NCBI RefSeq assembly: GCF_003385455.1
Contig: NZ_QNUF01000029.1
Span: 1 to 64,000 of the forward strand
Length of the DNA: 64,000 bases
Direction: 5' to 3'
Source: Chryseobacterium rhizosphaerae
GTDB taxonomy: Bacteria; Bacteroidota; Bacteroidia; Flavobacteriales; Weeksellaceae
This document shows positions 54,406 to 63,767 of this stretch, piece by piece. Within the stretch, counting starts at the first letter, position 1. Every line of letters starts with the position of its first letter. The position numbers and the translations under genes were made by a program. Below the pieces are notes generated by a model. That model saw nothing but the letters and a program-made list of their open reading frames with translations. It had not been told where the DNA came from and ran no database searches.

Positions 54406-56106
54406 ATGAAAAAATATGTTATCGGGCTGGACTACGGTACAGATTCCGTACGGGCTGTCCTTATTGATACTGAAAACGGTTCCGAAATAACTTCTTCAGT
54501 CAGCTACTACCAGAGATGGAAGGAAGGCCTGTTTTGTAATCCCTCAGCCAACAGTTTCAGACAGCATCCCTCAGATCATATTGAAGGACTGGAAAAAACT
54601 ATTTCAGAAGTAGTAAAAGAAAGCGGAATACCGACAGAACAGATCGTCAGTATTTGTATTGATACTACAGGTTCCTCACCGTTACCAGTAACAAGTGACG
54701 GAGTAGCCTTAGCACTGGTTCCGGGATTTGAAGAGAATCCCAATGCCATGATGGTTTTATGGAAAGACCATACCGCTATCCGAGAAGCCGAAGAAATCAA
54801 TACCCTTGCAAGGACCTGGGGTGGAGAAGATTATACAAAATATGAAGGCGGTATTTACTCTTCAGAATGGTTCTGGGCTAAAATACTGCACATCAGCAGA
54901 GCAGATGCAGAAGTAAAAAATGCAGCTTATAGCTGGATGGAACACTGTGATTATCTGACTTTTCTTTTATCAGATCATAAAGACCTGGCAACCTTTAAAA
55001 GAAGCCGTTGCGCTGCTGGACACAAAGCCATGTGGCATGAGTCATGGGACGGTCTACCTTCCGAAGAATTTCTCAACAGGCTTGATCCTTTTCTGGGAAT
55101 GCTCAGAGCAAGATTATACAGGGAAACCTATACTTCAGATGAAATTGCTGGTTATCTGAATGAAGAATGGGCTGCAAAAACCGGTCTTACCACCAAAACC
55201 ATCATTACCGTAGGAACCTTTGATGCCCACTCAGGAGCTGTAGGAGCCAGGGTGGAAGAAAATACACTGATCAGGATCATGGGAACTTCAACCTGCGATA
55301 TTATGGTGACCTCACAAGAAGCTATCGGGGATACAACAGTTAAAGGAATATGCGGACAGGTTGACGGCTCCGTAATTCCCGGATTAATAGGGCTCGAAGC
55401 AGGACAGTCTGCATTTGGAGATGTGTTGGCCTGGTATAAAGATATCCTGATGTGGCCGGTTCACCAGGTTATGATGCAATCTGAAAGTATTTCAGATGAA
55501 CAGAAGACAAAGCTCGCAGATGAAATGGAGGCAGGACTTATCAGGAAATTAACCCTTGAAGCAGAAAAAATTCCTCTTTCAGATAGTATTCCGATTGCAT
55601 TGGACTGGGTAAACGGAAGAAGAACACCGGATGCAGACCAGGAACTCAAAGCGGCGATCAGCCAGCTTTCTCTGGGAACAAAAGCACCCCATATTTTCAA
55701 AGCTTTGGTTAATGCCATTTGTTTCGGAGCTAAAAAGATCGTTGACCGTTTTGAAGAGGAAGGGGTGAAAATCAATAAAGTGATCGGAATCGGAGGAGTA
55801 GCAAGGAAATCGCCGTTTATCATGCAGACACTCGCTAATGTTCTGGATATGCCAATTGCGGTAGCTGCTTCAGATCAGACTCCCGCATTGGGTGCTGCTG
55901 TTTATGCTGCTGTATCAGCAGGGATTTATCCTACCGTTCAGGAAGCCAGTATGAAAATGGGCTCCGGATTTGAAGCGGAATACCAGCCGAAAGCTGAAGA
56001 AGTACAGCAATACAGAGAATTAATGCAGCAATACCAGAAGCTCGCTGATTTTGTAGAATACAATACTAAGCTGAAAAACAACAGAAAAGAACTTCAGAAC
56101 TCCTGA
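54406..56106 (+). CDS. araB: L-ribulokinase
   Basis: A 566-residue FGGY kinase that phosphorylates L-ribulose. It opens YVIGLDYGTDSVRAVLID (about 3-20), has the ribulokinase-specific ICIDTTGSSPLP, ALVPGFEENPNAMMVLWKDHT and GGIYSSEWFWAK, the catalytic Asp in TVGTFDAHSGAVGARV and the second FGGY region KVIGIGGVARKSPFI. The length is normal for AraB. It heads araB-araD-araA, with araD starting 26 bases after the stop. Confidence 0.96.
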   Translation: MKKYVIGLDYGTDSVRAVLIDTENGSEITSSVSYYQRWKEGLFCNPSANSFRQHPSDHIEGLEKTISEVVKESGIPTEQIVSICIDTTGSSPLPVTSDGVALALVPGFEENPNAMMVLWKDHTAIREAEEINTLARTWGGEDYTKYEGGIYSSEWFWAKILHISRADAEVKNAAYSWMEHCDYLTFLLSDHKDLATFKRSRCAAGHKAMWHESWDGLPSEEFLNRLDPFLGMLRARLYRETYTSDEIAGYLNEEWAAKTGLTTKTIITVGTFDAHSGAVGARVEENTLIRIMGTSTCDIMVTSQEAIGDTTVKGICGQVDGSVIPGLIGLEAGQSAFGDVLAWYKDILMWPVHQVMMQSESISDEQKTKLADEMEAGLIRKLTLEAEKIPLSDSIPIALDWVNGRRTPDADQELKAAISQLSLGTKAPHIFKALVNAICFGAKKIVDRFEEEGVKINKVIGIGGVARKSPFIMQTLANVLDMPIAVAASDQTPALGAAVYAAVSAGIYPTVQEASMKMGSGFEAEYQPKAEEVQQYRELMQQYQKLADFVEYNTKLKNNRKELQNS

Positions 56107-56132
56107 ATATTAACCTTTTGAATGACACTCAA

Positions 56133-56843
56133 ATGAATACCTATAAAGAACTCCAAAGAGAATGTTATGAAGCCAATATGCAGCTGGATGCCCTGAAGCT
56201 GGTGGTCTATACTTTCGGAAATGTAAGTGCTGTAGACCGTGATAAAGGCATTTTTGCCATTAAACCAAGCGGTGTTCCCTATGACATTTTAAAGCCGGAA
56301 GATATGGTGATTTTAGACTTTGATGCCAATGTCATTGAAGGCAGGCTCAGACCTTCTTCCGATACCAAGACCCATGCTTATCTGTATAAGAACTGGGAAA
56401 ATATCGGTGGGATTTCGCATACTCATGCCATCTATTCCGTGGCGTGGGCACAGGCACAAATGGATATTCCTGTTTTCGGGACCACCCATGCAGACCATTT
56501 AACAACAGATATTCCCTGCGCTCCACCTATGCGGGATGAGCTGATTGAAGGAAACTACGAATACAATACAGGAATCCAGATTCTGGAATGCTTTAAAGAA
56601 AAACAGCTCTCTCCGGAAGAAGTAGAAATGGTTCTTATCGGCAATCATGGTCCGTTTACCTGGGGGAAAAATGCAGAGAAGGCTGTCTACAACAGCAAAG
56701 TGCTGGAAACCATTGCCGAAATGGCTTATCTTACCAGACAGATAAACCCTGATGCGGAACGACTGAAAGACTCGCTTATCAAAAAACATTATGAACGTAA
56801 GCACGGCAAAAATGCTTATTACGGACAGGAATTTAAACACTAA
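56133..56843 (+). CDS. araD: L-ribulose-5-phosphate 4-epimerase
   Basis: A 236-residue class II aldolase-like epimerase giving D-xylulose 5-phosphate. Zn ligands are His96 and His98 in ISHTHAIYS and a third His in IGNHGPFTWG. FGNVSAVDR, IKPSGVPYD and TTHADHL are typical AraD blocks. I start at ATG 56133; a TTG at 56118 gives five more residues without conservation. Between araB and araA, it completes the arabinose route into the pentose phosphate pathway, joining the product of xylB. Confidence 0.95.
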   Translation: MNTYKELQRECYEANMQLDALKLVVYTFGNVSAVDRDKGIFAIKPSGVPYDILKPEDMVILDFDANVIEGRLRPSSDTKTHAYLYKNWENIGGISHTHAIYSVAWAQAQMDIPVFGTTHADHLTTDIPCAPPMRDELIEGNYEYNTGIQILECFKEKQLSPEEVEMVLIGNHGPFTWGKNAEKAVYNSKVLETIAEMAYLTRQINPDAERLKDSLIKKHYERKHGKNAYYGQEFKH

Positions 56844-56882
56844 ACACTTCAATATAAACAACTATTAACGATCAACAAAATT

Positions 56883-58379
56883 ATGTTAACACCTCTCAAT
56901 ACCAAAGAAGTCTGGTTCATCACAGGAAGTCAGCATTTATACGGACCAGAAACACTGGCGCAGGTAGCAGACCACTCACAGAAAATTGTGGCAGAATTGG
57001 AAAAATCTTCTTTCATCCCGGTAAAAGTTATTGTAAAGCCAACGGTAAAAACCACCGAAGAGATATTTGAAACCATTGCAGCAGCCAATCATGCAGAAAA
57101 CTGTATAGGAGTAATCACGTGGATGCATACCTTTTCACCCGCTAAAATGTGGATCAGAGGATTAAAAATTTTACAGAAACCTCTTCTGCATCTGCATACC
57201 CAATTCAACAGAGATATTCCTTGGTCTACTATGGATATGGATTTTATGAATCTCAACCAGGCGGCTCATGGGGATCGTGAATTTGGTTTTATGGTAAGCA
57301 GGCTCCGAAAGAACAGAAAAGTAGTGGTAGGGCACTGGTCAGAAGAAAGAGTTCAGAAGCAGATCGGTGACTGGAGTCGTGTTGCTGCAGGCTGGGACGA
57401 CTGGCAGGGAGCTAAATTTGCACGCTTCGGGGATAATATGAGATTTGTAGCCGTAACAGATGGAGATAAGGTGGAAGCTGAAACCCAATTCGGCTTTTCA
57501 GTCAATACCTGGGGAATCGGTGATCTTGTAGGCGTTATCAATTCTGTAAGTGAAGGAGAAATAAAAAGCCTTATGGAAGAATATGAATCTTCTTATCACA
57601 TGGCTGCATCTCTTTTGGCAGGAGGAGCCAACAGAAATTCACTGCACACCGCCGCAAAAATTGAATTAGGACTTGAAAAATTTTTAAAAGACGGAGGATT
57701 TAAAGGATTTTCAGATACCTTTGAAGACCTTCACGGGCTGGAGCAGCTGCCAGGAATTGCCGTGCAGCGCCTGATGCAGAAAGGATACGGATTTGCAGGA
57801 GAAGGAGACTGGAAAACAGCAGCGCTCGTACGTGCCATGAAAACAATGGGGCAGGGCCTTGAAGGAGGAAATGCTTTTATGGAAGATTACACCTATCATT
57901 TAGACCCTTCCAATCCTTCTATTTTAGGTTCCCATATGCTGGAAGTAGATCCTGTGCTGGCAGCCGGGAAACCATCATGTGAGATTCATCCGCTGGGAAT
58001 CGGGGGAAAAGCAGATCCCGTTCGTCTTGTTTTTAATTCCAGAGGAAATATTGACTCTCTGAACGCTGCCCTGATGGACTTTGGAAACCATTTCAGACTG
58101 CTGATCAACAAAACAAAAGCATTGGAAATTACAGAAGAGCTGCCAAAACTTCCGGTAGCAAGAGTTTTATGGAAACCTCTTCCTGATTTATATACGGCTG
58201 CAGAAGCCTGGATACTGGCAGGAGGGGCACACCATACATGTTACAGTGAAAATATTTCAGCAGAACAGCTGGAAGATTTTGCTGACATAGCAGGCATTGA
58301 ATCATTAGTCATTGATGAAGATACCAGAATGCGTGATTTTAAAAATACACTTCGATGGAACGAAATGTATTATCGTTAA
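56883..58379 (+). CDS. araA: L-arabinose isomerase
   Basis: A 498-residue AraA interconverting L-arabinose and L-ribulose, Mn dependent. It begins KEVWFITGSQHLYGPETL, followed by VITWMHTFSPAKMWIRGL, LLHLHTQFNRDIPW, MDFMNLNQAAHGDREFGF, VGHWSEERV, the metal-binding Glu region GFAGEGDWKTAALVRAMK and the late AGGAHHTCYSE. Full length, no oddity. It lies 39 bases after araD and 27 bases before the epimerase gene. Confidence 0.97.
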   Translation: MLTPLNTKEVWFITGSQHLYGPETLAQVADHSQKIVAELEKSSFIPVKVIVKPTVKTTEEIFETIAAANHAENCIGVITWMHTFSPAKMWIRGLKILQKPLLHLHTQFNRDIPWSTMDMDFMNLNQAAHGDREFGFMVSRLRKNRKVVVGHWSEERVQKQIGDWSRVAAGWDDWQGAKFARFGDNMRFVAVTDGDKVEAETQFGFSVNTWGIGDLVGVINSVSEGEIKSLMEEYESSYHMAASLLAGGANRNSLHTAAKIELGLEKFLKDGGFKGFSDTFEDLHGLEQLPGIAVQRLMQKGYGFAGEGDWKTAALVRAMKTMGQGLEGGNAFMEDYTYHLDPSNPSILGSHMLEVDPVLAAGKPSCEIHPLGIGGKADPVRLVFNSRGNIDSLNAALMDFGNHFRLLINKTKALEITEELPKLPVARVLWKPLPDLYTAAEAWILAGGAHHTCYSENISAEQLEDFADIAGIESLVIDEDTRMRDFKNTLRWNEMYYR

Positions 58380-58406
58380 CTAATTGTAAAAAATATGTAA
58401 ATAATT

Positions 58407-59564
58407 ATGAAAAAAACAACATATAACGGCATTTTTATTTTATTATTTTTAATTATTTTCGGCTGTAAAAAAGAAAATAATAAACAGGATATTTCAGGAA
58501 AAATGGAGAACATTTCTACTTCAGACTATGGAGTTACGCCAAAAGGCGATTCTATTAAAAAATACACGCTGACCAATAAAAACGGGATGAAAGTTGAGGT
58601 CATCAACTTTGGTGGAATTATCACTTCTTTAACCGTTCCGGACAGAAACGGGAAATATGAAGATGTGGTACTCGGCTTTACAAAACCCGAAGGATATTTT
58701 GATGGCAACCCTTATTATTTCGGTGCTTTGATCGGGAGATATGGCAATAGGATTGCTAATGCAAAATTCTCACTGGAAGGAAAAGCATACGAAATTGATA
58801 AAAATGATGGTCCCAACAGTCTTCACGGAGGAAAAGAAGGATTTCATACCAGATTCTGGAATATTGAAGTTGTTAAGGATGCAAAATTTCCAACGTTGAA
58901 ATTATCTTACACCAGTGCAGACGGTGAAGAAGGATATCCGGGAAAACTGACCACAACCGTTTTTTACACGCTTACAGACGATAATGCCTTGGAAATTTCT
59001 TACGAGGCTGAGACGGATAAGCCTACAGTGGTAAATCTTACCCAACATTCTTATTTTAACCTGTCCGGAAATTTTACAAAAACGATTACCGATCATGAAA
59101 TGCAGATTAATGCAGATAAGTTTTTACCTGTGAATGAAACTCTGATTCCTACCGGCGAACAGAAAGCTGTAAAAGATACTCCCTTTGATTTCACGATTTC
59201 AAAACCGATCGGAAAAGATATCAGCGCAGAAGACGATCAGCTGAAAAAAGGGAAAGGATATGACCACAACTGGATTCTGAATGGAAAAGGACTCAGAAGC
59301 ATCGCCAAAGTATATCACCAGGGTACAGGAAGACTGATGGAAGTTTTCACCGATGAGCCTGGTGTGCAGTTTTATTCCGGTAATTTTCTTGACGGAAAGT
59401 TTGATACCAAAACCGGTGGTAAAAATGGATTCAGAACAGGATTCTGTTTAGAGACCCAGCATTTCCCGGATTCACCAAACCAGCCTTCTTTCCCTTCTAC
59501 AGAACTGAAGCCAGGACAGAAGTACCAGTCTAAAACCATCTATAAATTCTCCGTTAAAAAATAG
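58407..59564 (+). CDS. galM: aldose 1-epimerase lipoprotein
   Basis: A 385-residue GalM-type mutarotase with an N-terminal lipobox (IIFGC, Cys20), so it acts in the periplasm or on a membrane. Active-site strings are INFGGIITSLTVPDRNG, IGRYGNRIANAKF, NSLHGGKEGFHTRFW, the catalytic His in NLTQHSYFNLSG and the catalytic Glu in GFCLETQHFPDSPNQPSFPS. It speeds alpha/beta anomer exchange of freed pentoses. It sits 3 bases before the SGLT symporter gene, suggesting it prepares the right anomer for uptake. Confidence 0.93.
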   Translation: MKKTTYNGIFILLFLIIFGCKKENNKQDISGKMENISTSDYGVTPKGDSIKKYTLTNKNGMKVEVINFGGIITSLTVPDRNGKYEDVVLGFTKPEGYFDGNPYYFGALIGRYGNRIANAKFSLEGKAYEIDKNDGPNSLHGGKEGFHTRFWNIEVVKDAKFPTLKLSYTSADGEEGYPGKLTTTVFYTLTDDNALEISYEAETDKPTVVNLTQHSYFNLSGNFTKTITDHEMQINADKFLPVNETLIPTGEQKAVKDTPFDFTISKPIGKDISAEDDQLKKGKGYDHNWILNGKGLRSIAKVYHQGTGRLMEVFTDEPGVQFYSGNFLDGKFDTKTGGKNGFRTGFCLETQHFPDSPNQPSFPSTELKPGQKYQSKTIYKFSVKK

Positions 59565-59567
59565 ACT

Positions 59568-61295
59568 ATGGGAAAATTAGCAACTATTGATATTATCATA
59601 TTCCTGATCTATTTCGTAGTGGTAGCTTCCTACGGATTATGGATCTATAAAAAGAAAAAATCTGAATCTACAGGAAGTAAGGATTATTTCCTTGCCGAAG
59701 GGTCTTTGACCTGGTGGGCAATCGGAGCCAGCTTAATTGCCTCCAATATTTCCGCTGAACAGTTTATCGGAATGAGTGGTGAAGGTTTTTTTGTAGGAAT
59801 TGCTGTTGCCGCTTACGAATGGATAGCTGCTCTTGCGCTGATCATTATTGCGGTCTGGTTTATTCCGATCTATCTTAAGAATAAGATCTATACTATGCCT
59901 CAGTTTCTGGAGAGAAGGTATAACAAATCTGTTTCATTGATCATGGCAGTCTTCTGGCTGTTTCTATATGTTATTGTGAATCTTACTTCCATCCTTTATC
60001 TGGGTGCTCTTGCCATCGATACTTTATTGGGAGGAGAACATCTTCACGGGATTATGATCGCTCTTCTGCTTATGGCCCTTCTGATTGGCTTGGGCGGCAT
60101 GAAAGTGATAGGATATACAGACGTTATCCAGGTAGCAGTCCTTATTATCGGAGGCTTTGCAACGGTTTATATGGCTTTACAGATTGTGGACCAGAGAATC
60201 AACGGAGCTGCTGTAGGGAATGCTCTGGCAGGATTTAATACCCTGATCAATGAGGCTCCACAGCATTTTAAGCTGATTCTTGAAAAGCCAACGACCACCA
60301 CTACTACTTTGGAAATGCCTCAGAATTTGGAGGTACAGAAATATGTGGTGCTACCAGGTCTTGCCATGTATTTTGCAGGTCAGTGGATTGTCAACCTGAA
60401 TTATTGGGGCTGTAATCAGTACATCACCCAGAGAGCTTTGGGGGCAGATCTGAAAACAGCAAGAACGGGAATTTTATTTGCCGGTTTTCTGAAGCTATTC
60501 ATGCCTGTGATTGTTATGCTTCCGGGAATTGCAGCGTATGTATTATATTCCAAAGGACACCTTCCGGGATTCAACGGAGTGAAAGATGGAGCGTATTCCG
60601 CGATATTGGGATTCTTACCTGTGGGACTTAAAGGATTGGCAATTGCCGCTTTGACGGCAGCGATTGTAGCTTCACTGGCAGGAAAAGTAAACAGTATCTC
60701 AACTATTTTCACACTGGATATCTATAAGAAATACCTTAAAACAGATGCCACCGAAATCCAGATGGTGAGAACAGGCCGCTGGGTTATTATTATTGCGATG
60801 ATGGTTGCATTGGCTTTTACTTGGACAGACGTTTTAGGAATTGGTGGTGAAGGAGGTTTCACATTTATCCAGAAATATACGGGCTTTATCAGTCCTGGAG
60901 TTTTTGCCATGTTCCTTTTGGGAATGTTCTGGAAAAGAACAACCGGTACCGCTGCTTTGGTAGGAGTGATTTTAGGTTTCGTCCTGGCCATTTTCTTCAA
61001 CAGTTTTGCTGTGGGTATTTTCGGAAAAGAAACCTGGATGTATACGGCATTCACTTATGAAAAGCTGGAGAATGGAGTGGTTCATACCATTACAGAGATT
61101 CCTTTCCTGATCAATATGGGATGGTCGTTTTTTATCACAATAATTGCCATGATACTCATCAGTCTTGCGGGTCCTAAAGTAAATCCTAAAGCCTTTGCCA
61201 TTGATGCAACGATGTTTAAAGTGGACAACAGAACTTTAGTTTTGATCGTGATGACACTGCTTTTACTGACTGCCTTATATGTAAGGTTTTGGTAG
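59568..61295 (+). CDS. SGLT-type sodium/sugar symporter
   Basis: A 575-residue sodium:solute symporter (SSF) with about 14 membrane helices. Typical blocks are SKDYFLAEGSLTWWAIGASLIASNISAEQFIGMSGEGF in sequence (about 34-70), YTMPQFLERRYNKS, the SGLT-like QWIVNLNYWGCNQYITQRALGA and ALTAAIVASLAGKVNSISTIFTLDIYKKYL. These place it in the SGLT sugar branch. In this operon it most likely imports arabinose, xylose or galactose with Na+ across the inner membrane. It ends the ara unit at the 61330 terminator. Confidence 0.94.
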   Translation: MGKLATIDIIIFLIYFVVVASYGLWIYKKKKSESTGSKDYFLAEGSLTWWAIGASLIASNISAEQFIGMSGEGFFVGIAVAAYEWIAALALIIIAVWFIPIYLKNKIYTMPQFLERRYNKSVSLIMAVFWLFLYVIVNLTSILYLGALAIDTLLGGEHLHGIMIALLLMALLIGLGGMKVIGYTDVIQVAVLIIGGFATVYMALQIVDQRINGAAVGNALAGFNTLINEAPQHFKLILEKPTTTTTTLEMPQNLEVQKYVVLPGLAMYFAGQWIVNLNYWGCNQYITQRALGADLKTARTGILFAGFLKLFMPVIVMLPGIAAYVLYSKGHLPGFNGVKDGAYSAILGFLPVGLKGLAIAALTAAIVASLAGKVNSISTIFTLDIYKKYLKTDATEIQMVRTGRWVIIIAMMVALAFTWTDVLGIGGEGGFTFIQKYTGFISPGVFAMFLLGMFWKRTTGTAALVGVILGFVLAIFFNSFAVGIFGKETWMYTAFTYEKLENGVVHTITEIPFLINMGWSFFITIIAMILISLAGPKVNPKAFAIDATMFKVDNRTLVLIVMTLLLLTALYVRFW

Positions 61296-61329
61296 ATTGA
61301 ACCGGGTACTGAAACATGAAATAATAAAA

Positions 61330-61360
61330 AACAGGATGCTGAAAAGCATCCTGTTTTTTT
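61330..61360 (+). terminator. intrinsic terminator between SGLT and the convergent GH5 gene
   Basis: ACAGGATGCT (61331-61340) pairs perfectly with AGCATCCTGT (61345-61354), loop GAAA, followed by T. Flanking A and T runs on both sides allow it to end transcription from both directions, serving the SGLT gene and the GH5 gene. Confidence 0.85.
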
Positions 61361-61383
61361 GGGTCTTAGATGTTTCTAACGCA

Positions 61384-63108
61384 CTAGTTCATCCCAATAT
61401 ATTTGAACTTGAACAACTGACAGGATGTACCGTAATAATCCCAAAGGTGCAAGTTTGAATTGCCGTCCATGGCACAGTTGGGGATATCCCAGCCACGTAT
61501 AGGATCCACCTTGGATAGGATTTTGTAGTAACCATTGGAGACAGCGACTACCTGCCATACCTGTGCGTCATTATTATAATTCTGCCAAAGACGGATTGAA
61601 GTTCCCAGTGTATTGCTGTTACTTGCCAGGTCAATGCAGCGATTGGATGCACTCGCTTTAGATACAAAACGCCAGTAGCCATTACCTGCGTCAATGGCAA
61701 CCCATCGCTGTGCAGAAGCGCCATTTCTTGTCCATGGCCTTAATACTGCGCCATTGGCATCCTCTCCTGATTTTAAATCAAGTACTTTATTGGCATCGGT
61801 CTGAAACTCGATCTCGTAAATACCATTGTTGACCAGGCTGCTGTTTGTATTACAGTTTCCAACAGGATAATTGGAGGATGCATATTGCTGGAACCACTGT
61901 TTAACTGGTGCGGCGCAGGCTTCCCAATCGTTGTTGTAGGCCGTTCCTGCATTAGGATCGCCTTTGTGGAGGAGATTATCCGGGGCAAGAACATTCCAGC
62001 TTACATTGCCCGACTGATCCACGATATATTTTAAATTGGCTCCAAATCCGCTTCCGCCTGCCGTACCTGTTGTACCGATGCCGAAGGTACCATATCCCTG
62101 AGGTGCCCAGTCGGTCTCGGTAATGGCAATTGGTGCTATATCTGCAATTGGTTTAACATTGATATTCCATGCGTTCTGAAAGGATTGATAGTTGTTGAGA
62201 CCACCCCAGTAACCCGGATAGATATGAACAGCATAACCAACATTACCACCGGTGATCTGATTATTGACATAACCTTGATAATGCGATTGCCAGCCTGTAC
62301 CTGGTATCCAGCAAACATTATTGGCTCCATTGTTACGGATGATGTTAACCAATGGCTGAAAGAAATTTTTGAGTGCTGCAAAATGCTCATTGCCTGTTGT
62401 TCCCCATGTACCGTTTGTACCTAGGATTTCAACAGGTTCGTTGGCTAATTCAAACATCACATTGTCAGCATTCTTTAGGCCCGGATGTTGCGACAAAAAG
62501 GTCCATACGGTTTTAAGATAGCTATGATAGGCATCGTTCACAGCAATACGGTTTGGACATACTCCTGGTGGGCGTAGGATAACATACATTCCTAAACTTC
62601 GGGCATGGTTGATCAATGGGATAATCACCTGATCTGTATAAGTAACCAGACGGTTATAATTGAATCTTGAGATATCGTTCTCAGGGATGGCCGGTCCGGG
62701 ATCATTGGTCCAATACGGATCAATATGAAGGCGGATGTAATTGAGATACCAGCCATCAGCAGCACTGCTGAGCTTGTTCATGACAGCTTTATTATAGTTC
62801 AGAGCACCCTGTACATTGTAATTATCCCAGGTACAGTAGCCGGAATTAGCACCATATTGACAGCCATTGAACCAGGGACTGGGAGTTATGGCAACACCAT
62901 GTAAGACAACATTATTGTCACAGGGATCTTTAAGGTATTTGCCTCCAACATGCAGCATTGGTGTTGCTGCCAATGCTCTTGCGCTAGCGCTGGTACTTAG
63001 GCTTTGTTCAGATTCTTCTTGTAAAAATTTTTCTTCCATCCGGGAGCAGCTTGAAAGGATGATTAATAGAAGAGAGGCTAGAAGTAGCCACATTTTGTTT
63101 GTTCTCAT
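61384..63108 (-). CDS. GH5 glycosidase lipoprotein with ricin-type CBM
   Basis: A 574-residue lipoprotein (lipobox LSSC, Cys21). Residues ~50-400 are a GH5 (cellulase) barrel: VVLHGVAITPSPWFNG, YIRLHIDPYW, VILRPPG, acid/base Glu in FELANEPVE, VHIYPGYWGG and nucleophile Glu in AITETDWAPQG. The last ~150 residues form a ricin-type beta trefoil (CBM13) with repeated Q-x-W/Q-R-W motifs (ASAQRWVAI, NNDAQVWQVV). GH5 covers cellulases, mannanases and xylanases; the subfamily cannot be fixed by eye. It is the only hydrolase here on the minus strand and may be regulated apart from the ara unit. Confidence 0.9.
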   Translation of the reverse strand: MRTNKMWLLLASLLLIILSSCSRMEEKFLQEESEQSLSTSASARALAATPMLHVGGKYLKDPCDNNVVLHGVAITPSPWFNGCQYGANSGYCTWDNYNVQGALNYNKAVMNKLSSAADGWYLNYIRLHIDPYWTNDPGPAIPENDISRFNYNRLVTYTDQVIIPLINHARSLGMYVILRPPGVCPNRIAVNDAYHSYLKTVWTFLSQHPGLKNADNVMFELANEPVEILGTNGTWGTTGNEHFAALKNFFQPLVNIIRNNGANNVCWIPGTGWQSHYQGYVNNQITGGNVGYAVHIYPGYWGGLNNYQSFQNAWNINVKPIADIAPIAITETDWAPQGYGTFGIGTTGTAGGSGFGANLKYIVDQSGNVSWNVLAPDNLLHKGDPNAGTAYNNDWEACAAPVKQWFQQYASSNYPVGNCNTNSSLVNNGIYEIEFQTDANKVLDLKSGEDANGAVLRPWTRNGASAQRWVAIDAGNGYWRFVSKASASNRCIDLASNSNTLGTSIRLWQNYNNDAQVWQVVAVSNGYYKILSKVDPIRGWDIPNCAMDGNSNLHLWDYYGTSCQLFKFKYIGMN

Positions 63109-63652
63109 AATTTATATATTTAAAGGGTATGGTTTTAGTTTTTAGCCATCAGTATCTCGATTCCCTAACCCTGCACAGGAGTTTTGGGCAGATAAGTAAA
63201 ACTTCTTAATTTATTGACGCTGGATTTGAATAAGAATTGCTGTTATATTCTATTAAACCGACTAACCGCTTGTCTCCCGGCTTTCTTTATCTAATTCTTC
63301 AACACTGGTCTCGGTATAACAATGGAACCATTTCTATTCAGTTTCCGAGTTGAAAATCTTTTTCTTCTCTTTTTCTGGGTTCCTACGTATGTAAGCGTGG
63401 GGGTTATTAAAATTTAAGTTATAGTTAAATATGGTTATTAGTTTTATATAAAAATACGTATAATATTAAATATAAAACAATAATTTATTAAAAATTAACA
63501 AAAAATTACATATCATAAATAGAATTATAAGCCATATAATCATAATGTATTTTGTGGTAGGGAAAAAGAAAAAACCTTATCATAAATTTTTATTATGATA
63601 ATTCTAAAAAAAGACAAAATAACTTTTTGCCCTGCTTGAAATTTCTCACAAG
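63109..63652. other. AT-rich gap upstream of the GH5 gene
   Basis: No gene or RNA that I can support. The GH5 promoter must lie at its left end, but no perfect TAnnTTTG element stands out there. The stretch 63410-63640 is almost pure A and T. Confidence 0.4.
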
Positions 63653-63685
63653 AACATAAAAAAAATCTCACTTATGTGAGATTTT
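63652..63685 (-). terminator. intrinsic terminator of the edge NUDIX regulator
   Basis: AAAATCTCAC (63662-63671) pairs perfectly with GTGAGATTTT (63676-63685), 4-base loop. The A run to its left becomes a T run on the minus strand. It lies about 80 bases past the stop of the partial gene at the right edge. Confidence 0.75.
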
Positions 63686-63767
63686 AATAAAGGTATGCGG
63701 AATTTTTTACAACTCTAAATTGTCAATTTTCTAAAAAGTTTTTCTAAAATTATACAGGTTGTAAGTA

